Positions 41,422 to 50,364 of a stretch of 64,000 nt of DNA are shown one piece after another. How positions within the stretch are numbered: the first letter of the stretch is position 1; the number at the start of each line of letters is the position of its first letter. The position numbers and the translations under genes are program-made. The stretch comes from Natronosalvus rutilus (GTDB taxonomy: Archaea > Halobacteriota > Halobacteria > Halobacteriales > Natrialbaceae). Location of the stretch: assembly GCF_024204665.1 (NCBI RefSeq), contig NZ_CP100355.1:1345451-1409450 (forward strand), written 5' to 3'. Below the pieces are notes generated by a model. The model ran no database searches, was not told the DNA's origin, and worked only from the letters and a program-made list of their open reading frames with translations.

Positions 41422-43953
41422 TCACTCGTTGGCGCTCGAACTCGCTGCGCTTCCGGTCCCCGTGTACTCGCTCCCGATGACCTCGCGCAAGCGTTCGGCG
41501 GTCACTTCGCCGACGCCGTCGGCCTCCCGCAACTCGTCCTCGCTCGCGATCATCACCGCCTCGACGCTCCCGAAGGTCTCGAGCAGCGAGCGGGCGGTCA
41601 CTGGACCGACGTCAGCGATCGAGGAGACGACGTACTCCTGTTGCTCGCTCAGGGTCTTCGCCCCCTTCTCGCCGTGGACGGACACCTCGCGGCTCGAGAG
41701 CTGTTGTTCCCGCTTGGCGATCGTTGCGAGCAACTCCGTCGTATCGTCCTCGTTCTCGCTCCGGAGGATGCTCGCGCCGAAGTCGACCGCCAGGCTCGAG
41801 AGCGCCCCGCGGATCGCGTTCGGGTGGACGTCACGTTGTTCGTACAGCCCCTCGCCCTCGACGATGACGACCGGGCGGGAGTAGTGGCGAGCCATCGCGC
41901 CCACCTGCTCGAACACCGAACGGTCGCCGCCGACCAGCGAGTCGACGAAGTCCGCGACCGACTTGCGCTCGACTACCACGCGGTCCGAGCAGACGTAGTC
42001 GCCGACCTCGAGCGTCTCCAGGCGAATTTCGATCTCCTCACGCCTCGAGAGTTCGCGGGCGATGTTGGCGTCCATCTCGCGCTGGTCGGCGACGATTTCG
42101 ACCGTATCGCCCTCGGCGCTGGGTTCGTGGGTTTCGACCGTTGCGGTTTCCTCGTCGGTCGCGTCAGGCTCGTCGGTGAAATCCCCATCCTCCGTTTCGC
42201 CCTCGTCCGCCGTTTCGTTCCCGTTGCTCCCGTCGCTCGAGTCGCCCACGTCGCCGACGAAATCCTGCAGTCCAGGCTGGCTGCTCTTCCCCTGACTCCC
42301 ACTCGAGGTGCCGCTCTCCGATGCGGGTTTCGACCCACCCGACGCCGCGGACGCCCCGCTCTCGAACGCCTCGAGGGACTGCTGGGCGTCGTCGAGTTCG
42401 GCCTCGAGGTCGCTGGCCATCCCCTTGAGTTCCCGGAGTTCGCTCTCCATCTCCTTCTCGCGACGCCGCGAGATCCAGAAGTAGGCCTCGTCGCGGGTGT
42501 CCTCGGCCATCAGGACGACGACGCGTCCCTTCGCCTGGCGGCCGGTTCGACCTTTGCGCTGGATCGACCGGATGGCTGTCGGGACGGGCTCGTAAAAGAG
42601 CACGAGGTCGACCTCGGGGACGTCTAGCCCCTCCTCGGCGACCGACGTCGAGACGAGCACCTCGAACTCGCCGGCCCGGAAGGCGTCGAGCACCTCCTGC
42701 TGTTGTTTCTGGGTCATCCCGTCGCTGCCCTCGCGGTCGCCCTGGCCGACGAAGCGCTTCGCGTCGAAACTCGTGTTCAAGAATTCGGTCAGCGCCTCGG
42801 CCGTGTCCCTGGACTCGGTGAAGACGATGACGCGCTCGCCGCCCTCGAGTCCCAGGGTCTCGGCCAGGAGCATCCGCGTCTTGCGGTATTTGGGGTGGAG
42901 TTCGTCGAAGGACTCTGCCCGGCGCATCGCCTCTCGGACCCGGGGATCGCTCACAAGTCGCTGGCTCGCCTTCGAGGCTCCCGAGCTGCGGGCCTGGTTG
43001 CGCTGGCGCTCGAAGTACCGTCGCAGCGCCTCGACGCTTTGGGTCTCGACCAGGGTGACGGCCTGGCGGAGTTTCATCACCTCTGCGTGGACTGACATGC
43101 CCTTGAACCCCTCCGACTGGTCGTTGTTGATCAACTGCTGGAGTTCCGCACGCATCCGGTTGAGGTCCTTCTGGGACTGATCGGGCTGGGTCGACCTGGC
43201 GACTCCCAGTTCTTTCAGTTTCTCGAGACGTTCCGTGATCACTTCGTTCAGGGCGTCCCTGATTTCGATGACGTCATCGGGCAACTGGATGCGTTCCCAC
43301 TCGACCTCGGTGTCGTGGGTGAACTCCGCGACGTCGGCGTCGTCCTCGGTCATCACCTCGACCTCCCGGAGCCCGAGGTTCGCACACACCTCGAGGATGG
43401 CTTCCTCGTCGCCGCCGGGAGAGGCGCTCATCCCTGTGACGAGCGGGTCCGTGGCGTCGACGTGGTAGCGCTCGGCGATGTAGTTGTAGGCGTAGTCGCC
43501 GGTGGCGCGGTGGCACTCGTCGAAGGTACAGTGAGTCACGTCCACGAGGGAGATGCGAGAGCCCACGAGGTCGTTCTCGATCACCTGCGGCGTCGCCATG
43601 ATCACGGTCGCGTCGTCCCACAGCGCTGCGCGGTCGTCAGGGCTCACGTCGCCAGTGAAGACGACGACCTCCTCGTCGGGGATCTGAAGGGCCTCGCGGT
43701 AGAAGTCGGCGTGTTGCTGGACGAGGGGTTTCGTCGGCGCGAGCATCAGGGACTTGCCACCGACCTCGTCGAGGCGTCGGGCGGTCACGAGCAGGCTCAC
43801 CGTCGTCTTCCCCAGCCCAGTCGGGAGACAGACGAGAGTGTGGTCGTTCGCCGCAGTGCCGGCGAGTTTTAGCTGGTAGAGTCGTCGCTCGAGGAAGTCC
43901 GGCTCGAGCAGCGGGTGGTCGATGGAGGGCGTTCCCTCGTCCGTCGCGGCCAT
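41422..43953 (-). CDS. hef: Hef helicase-nuclease
   Basis: An 843-residue Hef, the archaeal FANCM/XPF-like protein that processes stalled replication forks. The helicase half has LPTGLGKTTVSLLV (P-loop, about 44-57), the DEAD-type box FDECHRATGDY and the C-terminal motor motifs VSTSVAEEGLDVPEVD and QRKGRTGRQ. A Ser/Gly/Asp-rich linker (about 540-630) leads to an XPF-type nuclease with VVVERKSVADF (the ERKxxxD motif), then a helix-hairpin-helix pair (DVGPVTARSLLETFGSVEAV, ADGVGEVTAERLREV). All catalytic motifs are intact. Start ATG at 43953. Confidence 0.95.
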   Translation of the reverse strand: MAATDEGTPSIDHPLLEPDFLERRLYQLKLAGTAANDHTLVCLPTGLGKTTVSLLVTARRLDEVGGKSLMLAPTKPLVQQHADFYREALQIPDEEVVVFTGDVSPDDRAALWDDATVIMATPQVIENDLVGSRISLVDVTHCTFDECHRATGDYAYNYIAERYHVDATDPLVTGMSASPGGDEEAILEVCANLGLREVEVMTEDDADVAEFTHDTEVEWERIQLPDDVIEIRDALNEVITERLEKLKELGVARSTQPDQSQKDLNRMRAELQQLINNDQSEGFKGMSVHAEVMKLRQAVTLVETQSVEALRRYFERQRNQARSSGASKASQRLVSDPRVREAMRRAESFDELHPKYRKTRMLLAETLGLEGGERVIVFTESRDTAEALTEFLNTSFDAKRFVGQGDREGSDGMTQKQQQEVLDAFRAGEFEVLVSTSVAEEGLDVPEVDLVLFYEPVPTAIRSIQRKGRTGRQAKGRVVVLMAEDTRDEAYFWISRRREKEMESELRELKGMASDLEAELDDAQQSLEAFESGASAASGGSKPASESGTSSGSQGKSSQPGLQDFVGDVGDSSDGSNGNETADEGETEDGDFTDEPDATDEETATVETHEPSAEGDTVEIVADQREMDANIARELSRREEIEIRLETLEVGDYVCSDRVVVERKSVADFVDSLVGGDRSVFEQVGAMARHYSRPVVIVEGEGLYEQRDVHPNAIRGALSSLAVDFGASILRSENEDDTTELLATIAKREQQLSSREVSVHGEKGAKTLSEQQEYVVSSIADVGPVTARSLLETFGSVEAVMIASEDELREADGVGEVTAERLREVIGSEYTGTGSAASSSANE

Positions 43954-44050
43954 TGCCCCCGATTCGAGGCGGGTTCGGTTAAGGGTTCTCGTACCGCGGT
44001 GAAAGTGGACAAAGCGGTTCCTGACTCTCTCTTTCTCGACGTGCTCCTTG

Positions 44051-44125
44051 TGAACTACCCCTGCCTACTCACTCACGGCTACTGCCGTTCGTTCCTTGAG
44101 AACAGGGGCTTAGCGCCCTCTCCTT
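44051..44125 (-). mobile_element. Solo IS200/IS605 right end
   Basis: TGAACTACCCCTGCCTACTC with a CCCCTG (44058-44063) / CAGGGG (44103-44108) stem matches the architecture of the right ends at 377-433 and 37449, on the minus strand. No tnpB is attached. The left hairpin of another element starts only about 40 bp further on (44147), so two insertions are stacked here. Confidence 0.6.
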
Positions 44126-44187
44126 CTAAAGGAAACAGCGAGAGTTCCACGGGTCACCTGACCCGTGGGTGAATCGCGTACACTCGC

Positions 44188-44610
44188 CTAGTGTTCCGTC
44201 TCCTCGATGTACCGACGAACCACGTCCTCGGAAACAACACCAGTCGTCCCAACGTAGTATCCATCCTTCCACAACCCACTTCCCCAGAAATACCGCTGTT
44301 TGATTTCTGGATGGCGTTTCAGAATCGTTCGGCCCGAGTAGCCCTTGAATTGCTTGGCGATCTCGGCAGGACTCCATTTCGGGTCAGCCTCCACGAACAA
44401 GTGAACGTGGTCAGTAGCAATCTCCATCGACACAATCTCGTGACCGAACCGTTCAGCAGTTCCTTGAAACAACTCCGCAAGTTCGCCTCGAACTAACTCC
44501 AACATCCCATGTCGATACTTCGGATACCACACGAAATGATATTTACACGAACTAATCGAATGTGCATGACTCCTGTAGTCTCCCCTCCTAATCCCTACTT
44601 TTATTATCAT
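44188..44610 (-). CDS. tnpA: IS200/IS605 Y1 transposase TnpA
   Basis: A 140-residue HUH transposase. The His pair is in ATDHVHLFVEADPKW (about 68-82), the catalytic Tyr in VSEDVVRRYIEETEH at the C-terminus, and HSISSCKYHFVWYPKYRH near the start is typical of IS200/IS605. It differs clearly from the copy at 23.4 kb, so the two insertions are from separate lineages. Start ATG at 44610, divergent from tnpB. Confidence 0.94.
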   Translation of the reverse strand: MIIKVGIRRGDYRSHAHSISSCKYHFVWYPKYRHGMLELVRGELAELFQGTAERFGHEIVSMEIATDHVHLFVEADPKWSPAEIAKQFKGYSGRTILKRHPEIKQRYFWGSGLWKDGYYVGTTGVVSEDVVRRYIEETEH

Positions 44611-44629
44611 TTGATTCGATAGTCAAGGT

Positions 44630-45944
44630 ATGGGTATCGAAGAAGTTACGAAGACCGCACGCACTCGGCTCTGCATAGAGTCTGGTGAGCGGTCGTGGCT
44701 CAAAGATGCCCGATTCACCGCACGAGACATCTCCAACGACACACTCCGACTCAAACAACAAGGCTACAACCGCACTGAGATTCAGAACGGAGTTGACCGC
44801 GATGACTTCCTTCGGAACAACAAGTGTGCGGTCGTCGGGAAAGCCCTGCAAGCGTGGGACTCCTACAAAGAACTCCTCAACTGGTGGTACGACCAAGACG
44901 ACACCAACGTCGGGAAACCGTCGCCACCAGCCACGGACAAGAAAGGAGCCTACCCGTTATGGCGCACACCGAAGGCTACCGACTCACCTACGACGACAAG
45001 GACGACCGCGTAGCGTTCCGTGTGAGTGCGAAGCCGTACAAGAAGGTGAAAGGACACCTTCGAGGGCGACCGGAAGACATCAACCTCATCGAGTCAGCCT
45101 TGACCGAAGATGAGTGGTCGTTGGGGCAGGCCGAACTTCTGTACCGAGATGGCGTGTACTACCTACACGTCACGGTCAAAACAGAAGTCGAAGTGCCTGA
45201 ACCTGAAGACGCTGACACACTCGTCGGCGTCGATATTAACGAGCGCAACATCTCTCTCACCGCTCTTAATCGTGAGATGATGGACACGCTCGGAACACTC
45301 GTGCTTGACTACGGCTCGGTGAAAGCCGAGCGCCAACGCTACCACACCATCACCAAACGCTGTCAAGAACACGGCCAACACTCTATCCACCACCAACTCG
45401 GGGAGAAAGAAGAACGCTACACTGAGTGTGGATTCTTCACCGTATGTCCCGAGTCGTGGTCGAGTTTGCCCAACAATTCTCGAACCCTGTTATTGTGTTC
45501 GAGGACTTGAGTGGGATTCGAGACGCCATCAAGTACGGCACGTACATGAACCGGCGTCTGCATAAACTCCCGTTCCATAAGTTCGAGAAACAGGTTCGAT
45601 ACAAGGCAACGTGGAATCAGGTTCCGTGTGAGACGGTTGAGTCGCCGTACAACTCGAAGTCGTGTTCGTGCTGTGGACACCGTGGCTACCGCCAAGGTCG
45701 GCGGTTCCGCTGCACTAACGATGAGTGTGCGGTTCAGCAAGACCACGCTGACCGAAACGCGAGTGTGAATGTGGCGTGGCGAGCGTGGGCGAAACACGCT
45801 GGCGTAGACGTTGAATCGGTTAATTACCGGACTCGCAAAACCCAACCGTTTGTTCGGAAGGTGAGCCTGTCTGGGTCGGGGCGCTCTGTAAACCGCCCAT
45901 CCTCATCCCGCAAAATCGCTTCGCGTGGAGTGCTGTCGGCGTAG
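44630..45944 (+). pseudogene. tnpB: tnpB with two frameshifts
   Basis: TnpB coding is spread over three frames. Frame one covers 44630 to about 44955 (MGIEEVTKTARTRL ... KPSPPATDKKGAYPLW). The second continues with MAHTEGYRLTYDDKDDRVAF to EKEERYT (about 45425), and the third with WILHRMSRVVVEFAQQFSNP to 45944. Joined together, it has GVDINERNISLTAL (Asp), VIVFEDLSGIRDA (Glu), CSCCGHRGYRQG...CTNDEC and HADRNASVNVA (Asp), all canonical. Two single-base indels have destroyed it, unless they are sequencing errors. Confidence 0.85.
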
Positions 45945-46018
45945 GCTGAGTGAATTAGAAAAGCCACGGGTCACCCGACCCGTGGTCGTTTACCTATCTG
46001 GGGAGTGTGTGACCAGCT

Positions 46019-46546
46019 ATGGACGAAACGAGAACGATGGACGGCACCCGTCGCGGCGGAATTTCCCTCCGATCGCTCTCGCGAGGCGACGTCCTCGAGG
46101 CTCTGGCGTTCGTGATCGGCGTCAACGTCGTCGGCGGGCTCCCCGCGGTGCTCGGCGGCCCCGACAGCGTCTGGTTCGAGAGCCTCGAGAAACCCGCCTA
46201 CTACCCGCCCGAACTCGCGTTCCCGGTCGTCTGGACGCTCCTCTTTATCCTGATGGGGCTCGCCCTGTGGCTGGTGTGGCGGTCCTCGCGGGACGGCCGA
46301 CGGCTGGCTCTCGGGCTGTTTGTCGTTCAGATGGCGTTCAACGTCGCCTGGACGCCGGTGTTCTTCCAGTTCGAGGAGGTCGCGGCGGCGCTCGTCGTCA
46401 TCGTCGTCCTCTGGGTGCTCCTCGTCGCGACCATCGCGGCGTTTCGACGGGTCGACCGGCGTGCGGCGGCGCTGCTGGTGCCGTACCTCGCCTGGGTGAC
46501 GTTCGCTTCCGTCCTGAACTACGGCATCTGGCGGTTGAACCCCTGA
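46019..46546 (+). CDS. tspO: TspO/MBR family protein
   Basis: A 175-residue five-helix membrane protein. WFESLEKPAYYPPELAFPVVWTLLFILMGLALWLVW contains the family's W-Y-x-x-L-x-K-P-x-(W/Y)xPP pattern. QMAFNVAWTPVFFQ and the C-terminal WVTFASVLNYGIWRLNP also match. Bacterial relatives bind and break down porphyrins or act as stress sensors; the ligand here is not known. The ATG at 46019 is the first in frame; another lies at 46037. It starts 25 bp after the IS boundary. Confidence 0.9.
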   Translation: MDETRTMDGTRRGGISLRSLSRGDVLEALAFVIGVNVVGGLPAVLGGPDSVWFESLEKPAYYPPELAFPVVWTLLFILMGLALWLVWRSSRDGRRLALGLFVVQMAFNVAWTPVFFQFEEVAAALVVIVVLWVLLVATIAAFRRVDRRAAALLVPYLAWVTFASVLNYGIWRLNP

Positions 46547-46617
46547 GGTGGTCGGAACTCGAGGTCACCGGAGTGCGATCTATCGCCTCCGACCTGGCCG
46601 GCCTCCTCGCTATCGAG

Positions 46618-47061
46618 TCAGTTCCGGGTTCCCCTGCCGTCCACGTCGACGGGCGCGTCGTGGGCGTCGGACGCCCGCACCCGATCGGTGGCGTACGCGA
46701 GCGCGCGTTCGAAGGTTGCCGGGCCGTCGTAGGCCGTCTCGAAGAGCGACATGAACCGACGGGCGAGTTCGTCGCACCTCGGAAAGCGAAAGACGGAGCG
46801 AATCGTCCGCGAGGTGGACTCGAGGCCATCACCGGCGGGACCGTCGGACGACTCGAGTTCGGGATAGGTCGTCGTGGTGATCGCGTACCCCGGCCGGTCG
46901 TCGCCGTCGATAGAGGCGGGGGCAACCCGGACGCGCAGGTCTCCCGATTCGTGGCGGTACGTGACGTAGGTCATCTCGCGGTCGCTCGTCGCTGGCGTGT
47001 AGCGTCTGTGGATCTCGACGTGCCAGCCGGCTGGCGGGTCCTCGAGGTCCTCCTCGGTCAT
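46618..47061 (-). CDS. Haloarchaeal hypothetical protein
   Basis: A 147-residue acidic protein, MTEEDLEDPPAGWHVEIHRRY. It has an alternating strand pattern (EMTYVTYRHESGDLRVRVAPAS, PGYAITTTTYPEL) and a C-terminal helical part (DELARRFMSLFETAYDGPATFERALAYATDRV). No catalytic motif or signal is seen and no family was recognised. The frame is open to 47109, but the ATG at 47061 gives the more plausible start. It converges on tspO. Confidence 0.6.
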   Translation of the reverse strand: MTEEDLEDPPAGWHVEIHRRYTPATSDREMTYVTYRHESGDLRVRVAPASIDGDDRPGYAITTTTYPELESSDGPAGDGLESTSRTIRSVFRFPRCDELARRFMSLFETAYDGPATFERALAYATDRVRASDAHDAPVDVDGRGTRN

Positions 47062-47211
47062 CGTCCACTGAAACGACCGGAACTGCCACGTTCGTATCGA
47101 CTCGAGCAATATTCCCGGACTAACGCCTCCTTATCCACCGTATGTCTGGTACTAATGGCGTAAACGGGGCTATTTGTGTACGTCTGTTCGAGAGTAGTGC
47201 GGCGAGTAGAA

Positions 47212-48123
47212 CTATCGTTTGTTTGCCCGCGGATACTCCGCCGCGAACACGTCCTCCACCAGCGGTTCGCCGTCGGTGGCGTTCGGTGCGGCGTCGGGTT
47301 CCGCCGGGCTGTCCGCACCGGGACTCACGCTCCCCGTCCGGTAGCCGTGGAGGTCGAGGGTAACGTGATCGAACCCGAGCTCGAGCAGCGGGTCGCGGAT
47401 CGCCTCGACGAAGGCTGAGTCGAGGGCGTCCTCGAGTTCGTCTGGATCGATTTCGATGCGGGCGAGGCCGTCGTGGTCACGGACGCGAAAGCCCTCGAAT
47501 CCCCACTGGCGGACCAGCGCCTCGGCGCGCTCGATGCGCGAGAGGCGGTCCTCGGTGACCGACAGCCCCGTCGGGATTCGCGAGGAGAGACAGGCCATTG
47601 ACGGCTTGTCGGCCACGGAGAGGCCGTAGTCATCGGCCAGTTCCCTGACCGCCGACTTCGAGAGGTCGTGCGCGAGCAACGGCGAGTGAACCTCGAGTTC
47701 CTCGACGGCGCGCAGGCCTGGGCGGTGGCCGGCGCCAGGGTCGTCCGCGTTGGTCCCGTCACAGACCGTCTCGATGCCGAGTTCGCGGGCCTTCTCGAGC
47801 ATCTTCCCCAGACGCATCGTTCGACAGTGGTAACACCGCTCCTCGTCGTTCGCGACGAAGGCGTCGCTGTCGAGTTCGGAGAACTCGACGACCTCGTGGC
47901 GGATGCCGATTTCTCTGGCGACGCGTTTCGCGTCCTCAAGTTCCGATTCGGGGAGGGTCTCGCTCTTTGCCGTACAGGCGACCGCGTCCTCACCGAGGGC
48001 TTCGTGGGCGAGGGCCGCGACCGTGCTCGAGTCGACGCCGCCTGAGAAGGCGACCAGGACGCCGTCGTGGGTGCGGAGGTCGTCGACGGCGGCCGCGCGT
48101 TTTGCCTCGAGGTCGAGGGTCAT
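47212..48123 (-). CDS. larE: ATP-dependent sacrificial sulfur transferase LarE
   Basis: A 303-residue PP-loop ATPase. LVAFSGGVDSSTVAALAHEALG (about 24-45) is the PP-loop; DGTNADDPGAGHRPGLRAVEEL, ACLSSRIPTG and the cysteine in ERCYHCRTMR match LarE. LarE transfers its own cysteine sulfur in building the nickel-pincer nucleotide of lactate racemase. No larB, larC or larA is in the window, so the product may serve another enzyme. Three residues (CYHC and CLSS) could bind an Fe-S cluster as in some LarE. ATG at 48123; 48129 is in frame. Confidence 0.88.
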   Translation of the reverse strand: MTLDLEAKRAAAVDDLRTHDGVLVAFSGGVDSSTVAALAHEALGEDAVACTAKSETLPESELEDAKRVAREIGIRHEVVEFSELDSDAFVANDEERCYHCRTMRLGKMLEKARELGIETVCDGTNADDPGAGHRPGLRAVEELEVHSPLLAHDLSKSAVRELADDYGLSVADKPSMACLSSRIPTGLSVTEDRLSRIERAEALVRQWGFEGFRVRDHDGLARIEIDPDELEDALDSAFVEAIRDPLLELGFDHVTLDLHGYRTGSVSPGADSPAEPDAAPNATDGEPLVEDVFAAEYPRANKR

Positions 48124-48328
48124 AGCCACCGTTTGGCCTCGAGGGGCAAAAACGCGTTGTCACCGGTGTGGACTTGGCTCGAGTCGTCGTTCGAATCGGT
48201 CTACCGTGCTGGGCCGATCTCGAGTAGGGTCTCGAAACCGGATGGCGTCTTTGAGGATGTGCGTCGTAACCTGCGTGGAGAAAACACTTATACGCGGATT
48301 GACCACTTGGACTACTGATTTAATTCAA

Positions 48329-48982
48329 ATGAATCGATACCACATCCCCGCTATCGTTCTTCTGGTGGTCGGGGTCGGATTGCTGGTCGGTTTGGGGTAC
48401 GCCGTCCTTTCGGAGCCATCGGCAGAGCGGACGTACTCCATCGAGGAAGTCGGCTCCGTCGCCAACTACGGGCCAGACACGGACAGCATGACCCCGACTT
48501 ACAACTATTCCGAACTCTCCCCGGGGGGAAAAGAGACGTTCCGAAAGACGCTCGATTCGGACGATGGCACGCACGTCGAAACCGGCGATCGGGGGGAGTT
48601 TGCGCCGGATTTTCACCCGCCACAGGAAATGCACTCCGGTGATCATCGCATTCGATACGGCGACACCTATTATAATTTGGGCGTACAGAGTACCGACACC
48701 GGTGGACACGGCCTCGTCTTCGCCATTCCGTTCGTTCTCCTGACCAGTACGATATTCATCTCACTCGGTGCAGTCGGAGTGGGAACGTCTCGTCCCGTCT
48801 TCCCGACGGCAATACTCGTCGGCCTCGGCTACCTCGTCGTCCGGTCCACTCTGTTCGAGCTCACCGGCGGAACGCTTCCAGCCGGGTTGTCTCGCGGCGA
48901 TCTCGGGAGCAGCGTGTTGCTGATGATCGGCACGTACGTCGTTATTCGGGGACGAATCGCGTGGAAACACCGGACCGGGTAG
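48329..48982 (+). CDS. Membrane protein with extracellular loop
   Basis: A 217-residue protein, MNRYHIPAIVLLVVGVGLLVGLGYAVL, with one N-terminal helix, a polar domain (about 28-125) and three C-terminal helices (about 130-152, 160-178, 190-208). The loop contains many Asp, Tyr and Thr residues and HSGDHRIRYGDTYYNL. The topology is common in haloarchaea but the function is unknown. A likely TATA (CACTTATACG, about 48286-48295) lies about 35 bp upstream. Confidence 0.7.
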   Translation: MNRYHIPAIVLLVVGVGLLVGLGYAVLSEPSAERTYSIEEVGSVANYGPDTDSMTPTYNYSELSPGGKETFRKTLDSDDGTHVETGDRGEFAPDFHPPQEMHSGDHRIRYGDTYYNLGVQSTDTGGHGLVFAIPFVLLTSTIFISLGAVGVGTSRPVFPTAILVGLGYLVVRSTLFELTGGTLPAGLSRGDLGSSVLLMIGTYVVIRGRIAWKHRTG

Positions 48983-49058
48983 TTTCGTGAGCGGCCACGG
49001 TTCACAGAATCCAGGTGGGATCTAACCGCGTTGTTCTGACGACCATCGTGAAAAACGG

Positions 49059-49712
49059 TCACAGGACGTCCCCGCGAACCGTCGCTCCCGCCTGCTCGCC
49101 CCGCCAGGCGTGGACCGCCTCCGCGGCCTCCTGGGCCTCCGCGTCGTCCATCCCGAGCATCTCGAGCGCGCCCGACAGCGTGGGAAATGCCAGTTCGCTG
49201 TTTCGCACCTTCTCGAGGGCGTCGTCGCTGCGAACCCCGTCGGACCAGAGACAGACGCCCCGTGGGTCGAGCAACTGCGTGTAGTCCTCGCGCAAACGCG
49301 CGCCGCGCAGGCGCTGGGTCACGTTGTCCTCGAACCGAGCGTTGCAGACCTCGAGGTGGACCGGTTCGTCGTCGGCGAGCAACTGCGCGGCGAGGCACTT
49401 CTCGGGGGCGGCGTGGCCGTTCGCGTTGGCTCGGAGGTGTTCGGGGTGGGCGCGGGCCCACTCGGCCCGAACTGACTTACCGACACCCTTGACGCCGTGG
49501 CTCTCCTCGAACTCGGCTTCCGCCTTGGGTTCGTCGCGCATCAGGATGTCCTTCGTCAGGTAGACGTCCAGACGGTCGACGGGGTCGAGCCCGAGCGCGA
49601 GGTCGCCGTAGATCCACACCTCACGGACGGGAACTGGCAGTGGTTCCGAGTCGACGGTCTCGAGGATCGCCTCCACCCTGTCGACGGCGTCGTCCCGGCT
49701 GAATCCGCTCAT
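49059..49712 (-). CDS. Conserved haloarchaeal protein of unknown function
   Basis: A 217-residue protein, MSGFSRDDAVDRVEAILETVDSEPLPVPVREVWIYGDLALGLDPVDRLDVYLTKDILM. The EVWIYGDLALGLDPVDRLDVYLT segment resembles the nucleotidyltransferase core G(S/D)-x-A-x-G-x-x-x-x-x-D-x-D, which could point to a degenerate nucleotidyltransferase fold. This is only an inference. The start at 49712 is preferred because the upstream 27 codons are unlike protein. The C-terminal helix pair (GALEMLGMDDAEAQEAAEAVHAW) is well formed. Confidence 0.65.
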   Translation of the reverse strand: MSGFSRDDAVDRVEAILETVDSEPLPVPVREVWIYGDLALGLDPVDRLDVYLTKDILMRDEPKAEAEFEESHGVKGVGKSVRAEWARAHPEHLRANANGHAAPEKCLAAQLLADDEPVHLEVCNARFEDNVTQRLRGARLREDYTQLLDPRGVCLWSDGVRSDDALEKVRNSELAFPTLSGALEMLGMDDAEAQEAAEAVHAWRGEQAGATVRGDVL

Positions 49713-49801
49713 GGCCCGAGATTGGGGCGAGTCGGGCAAAACGGTTTTCCTCGACCTGTGCCGATCAACGAACTCGCTCGATTGCCTCTGCAAACGCCAG
49801 T

Positions 49802-50269
49802 TTACGCCCGCTTGGACTCGTCGGTCCCGACGTACACCTCCTTCTCGGCTCTCGCGTGACGGGTGCCGTCCGCAGCAACGATGTTGACCGCGTAGGTCCG
49901 GGTGGTCGAGGACTCAGTCTCGAGGATCGACTCGATCTCCTCGAGTTCCGCGTCCGAGAGCCGAAACCTGGCGTACAGCGTCTCTTTGGCCGGCTTCTCG
50001 AACTCGATCGTCGCGCCCTTGTCCCAGACGACGTAGGAGTTCTCGAGTGCCTGGACGAGCATCATCGCGTAAATCGGATCGATTGCGGCGTAGATGCTTC
50101 CCCCGAAGGTCGTCCCGAAGACGTTCTTCGTCCGCCAGCTACGCGGGATCGAGACGCGAACCTCTTGCCAGTCGCTCGCGATGTACCGCACCCGGCCGCC
50201 GGCGAGTCGGTAGGCCGGAAAGAGATTGAAGCGATGGCGCGCGAGTTTCGTCCGGAGGGATTCGGGCAT
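49802..50269 (-). CDS. DUF4442 / hotdog-fold thioesterase-like protein
   Basis: A 155-residue protein, MPESLRTKLARHRFNLFPAYRLAGGRVRYIASDW. The hotdog helix region FGTTFGGSIYAAIDPIYAMMLVQALEN and the strands after it (WDKGATIEFEKPAKETLYARFRL) match DUF4442, a group related to acyl-CoA thioesterases. The catalytic Asp or Glu is probably in AAIDPIY. The natural acyl substrate is unknown. The ATG at 50269 is favoured over 50290. Confidence 0.8.
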   Translation of the reverse strand: MPESLRTKLARHRFNLFPAYRLAGGRVRYIASDWQEVRVSIPRSWRTKNVFGTTFGGSIYAAIDPIYAMMLVQALENSYVVWDKGATIEFEKPAKETLYARFRLSDAELEEIESILETESSTTRTYAVNIVAADGTRHARAEKEVYVGTDESKRA

Positions 50270-50364
50270 TGCGTGCGTGTATCGTCTCAAGGGGGAAACG
50301 TAGCGGCTTCGATCCTGGCGTGTGGATTGTTGGCTTCCACCCCGATTCTAGCGACTGACAGCGT

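Larger units (their letters stand above)
44130..45995 (+). mobile_element. IS200/IS605 element with divergent tnpA and broken tnpB
   Basis: Left-end hairpin CCACGGGTCA-CC-TGACCCGTGG (44147-44168) and right-end hairpin CCACGGGTC-ACCC-GACCCGTGG (45964-45985) bracket tnpA on the minus strand and tnpB on the plus strand, with 19 bp between the genes. tnpA looks intact, so the element may still move, while tnpB has two frameshifts. Exact ends are estimated. Confidence 0.85.
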
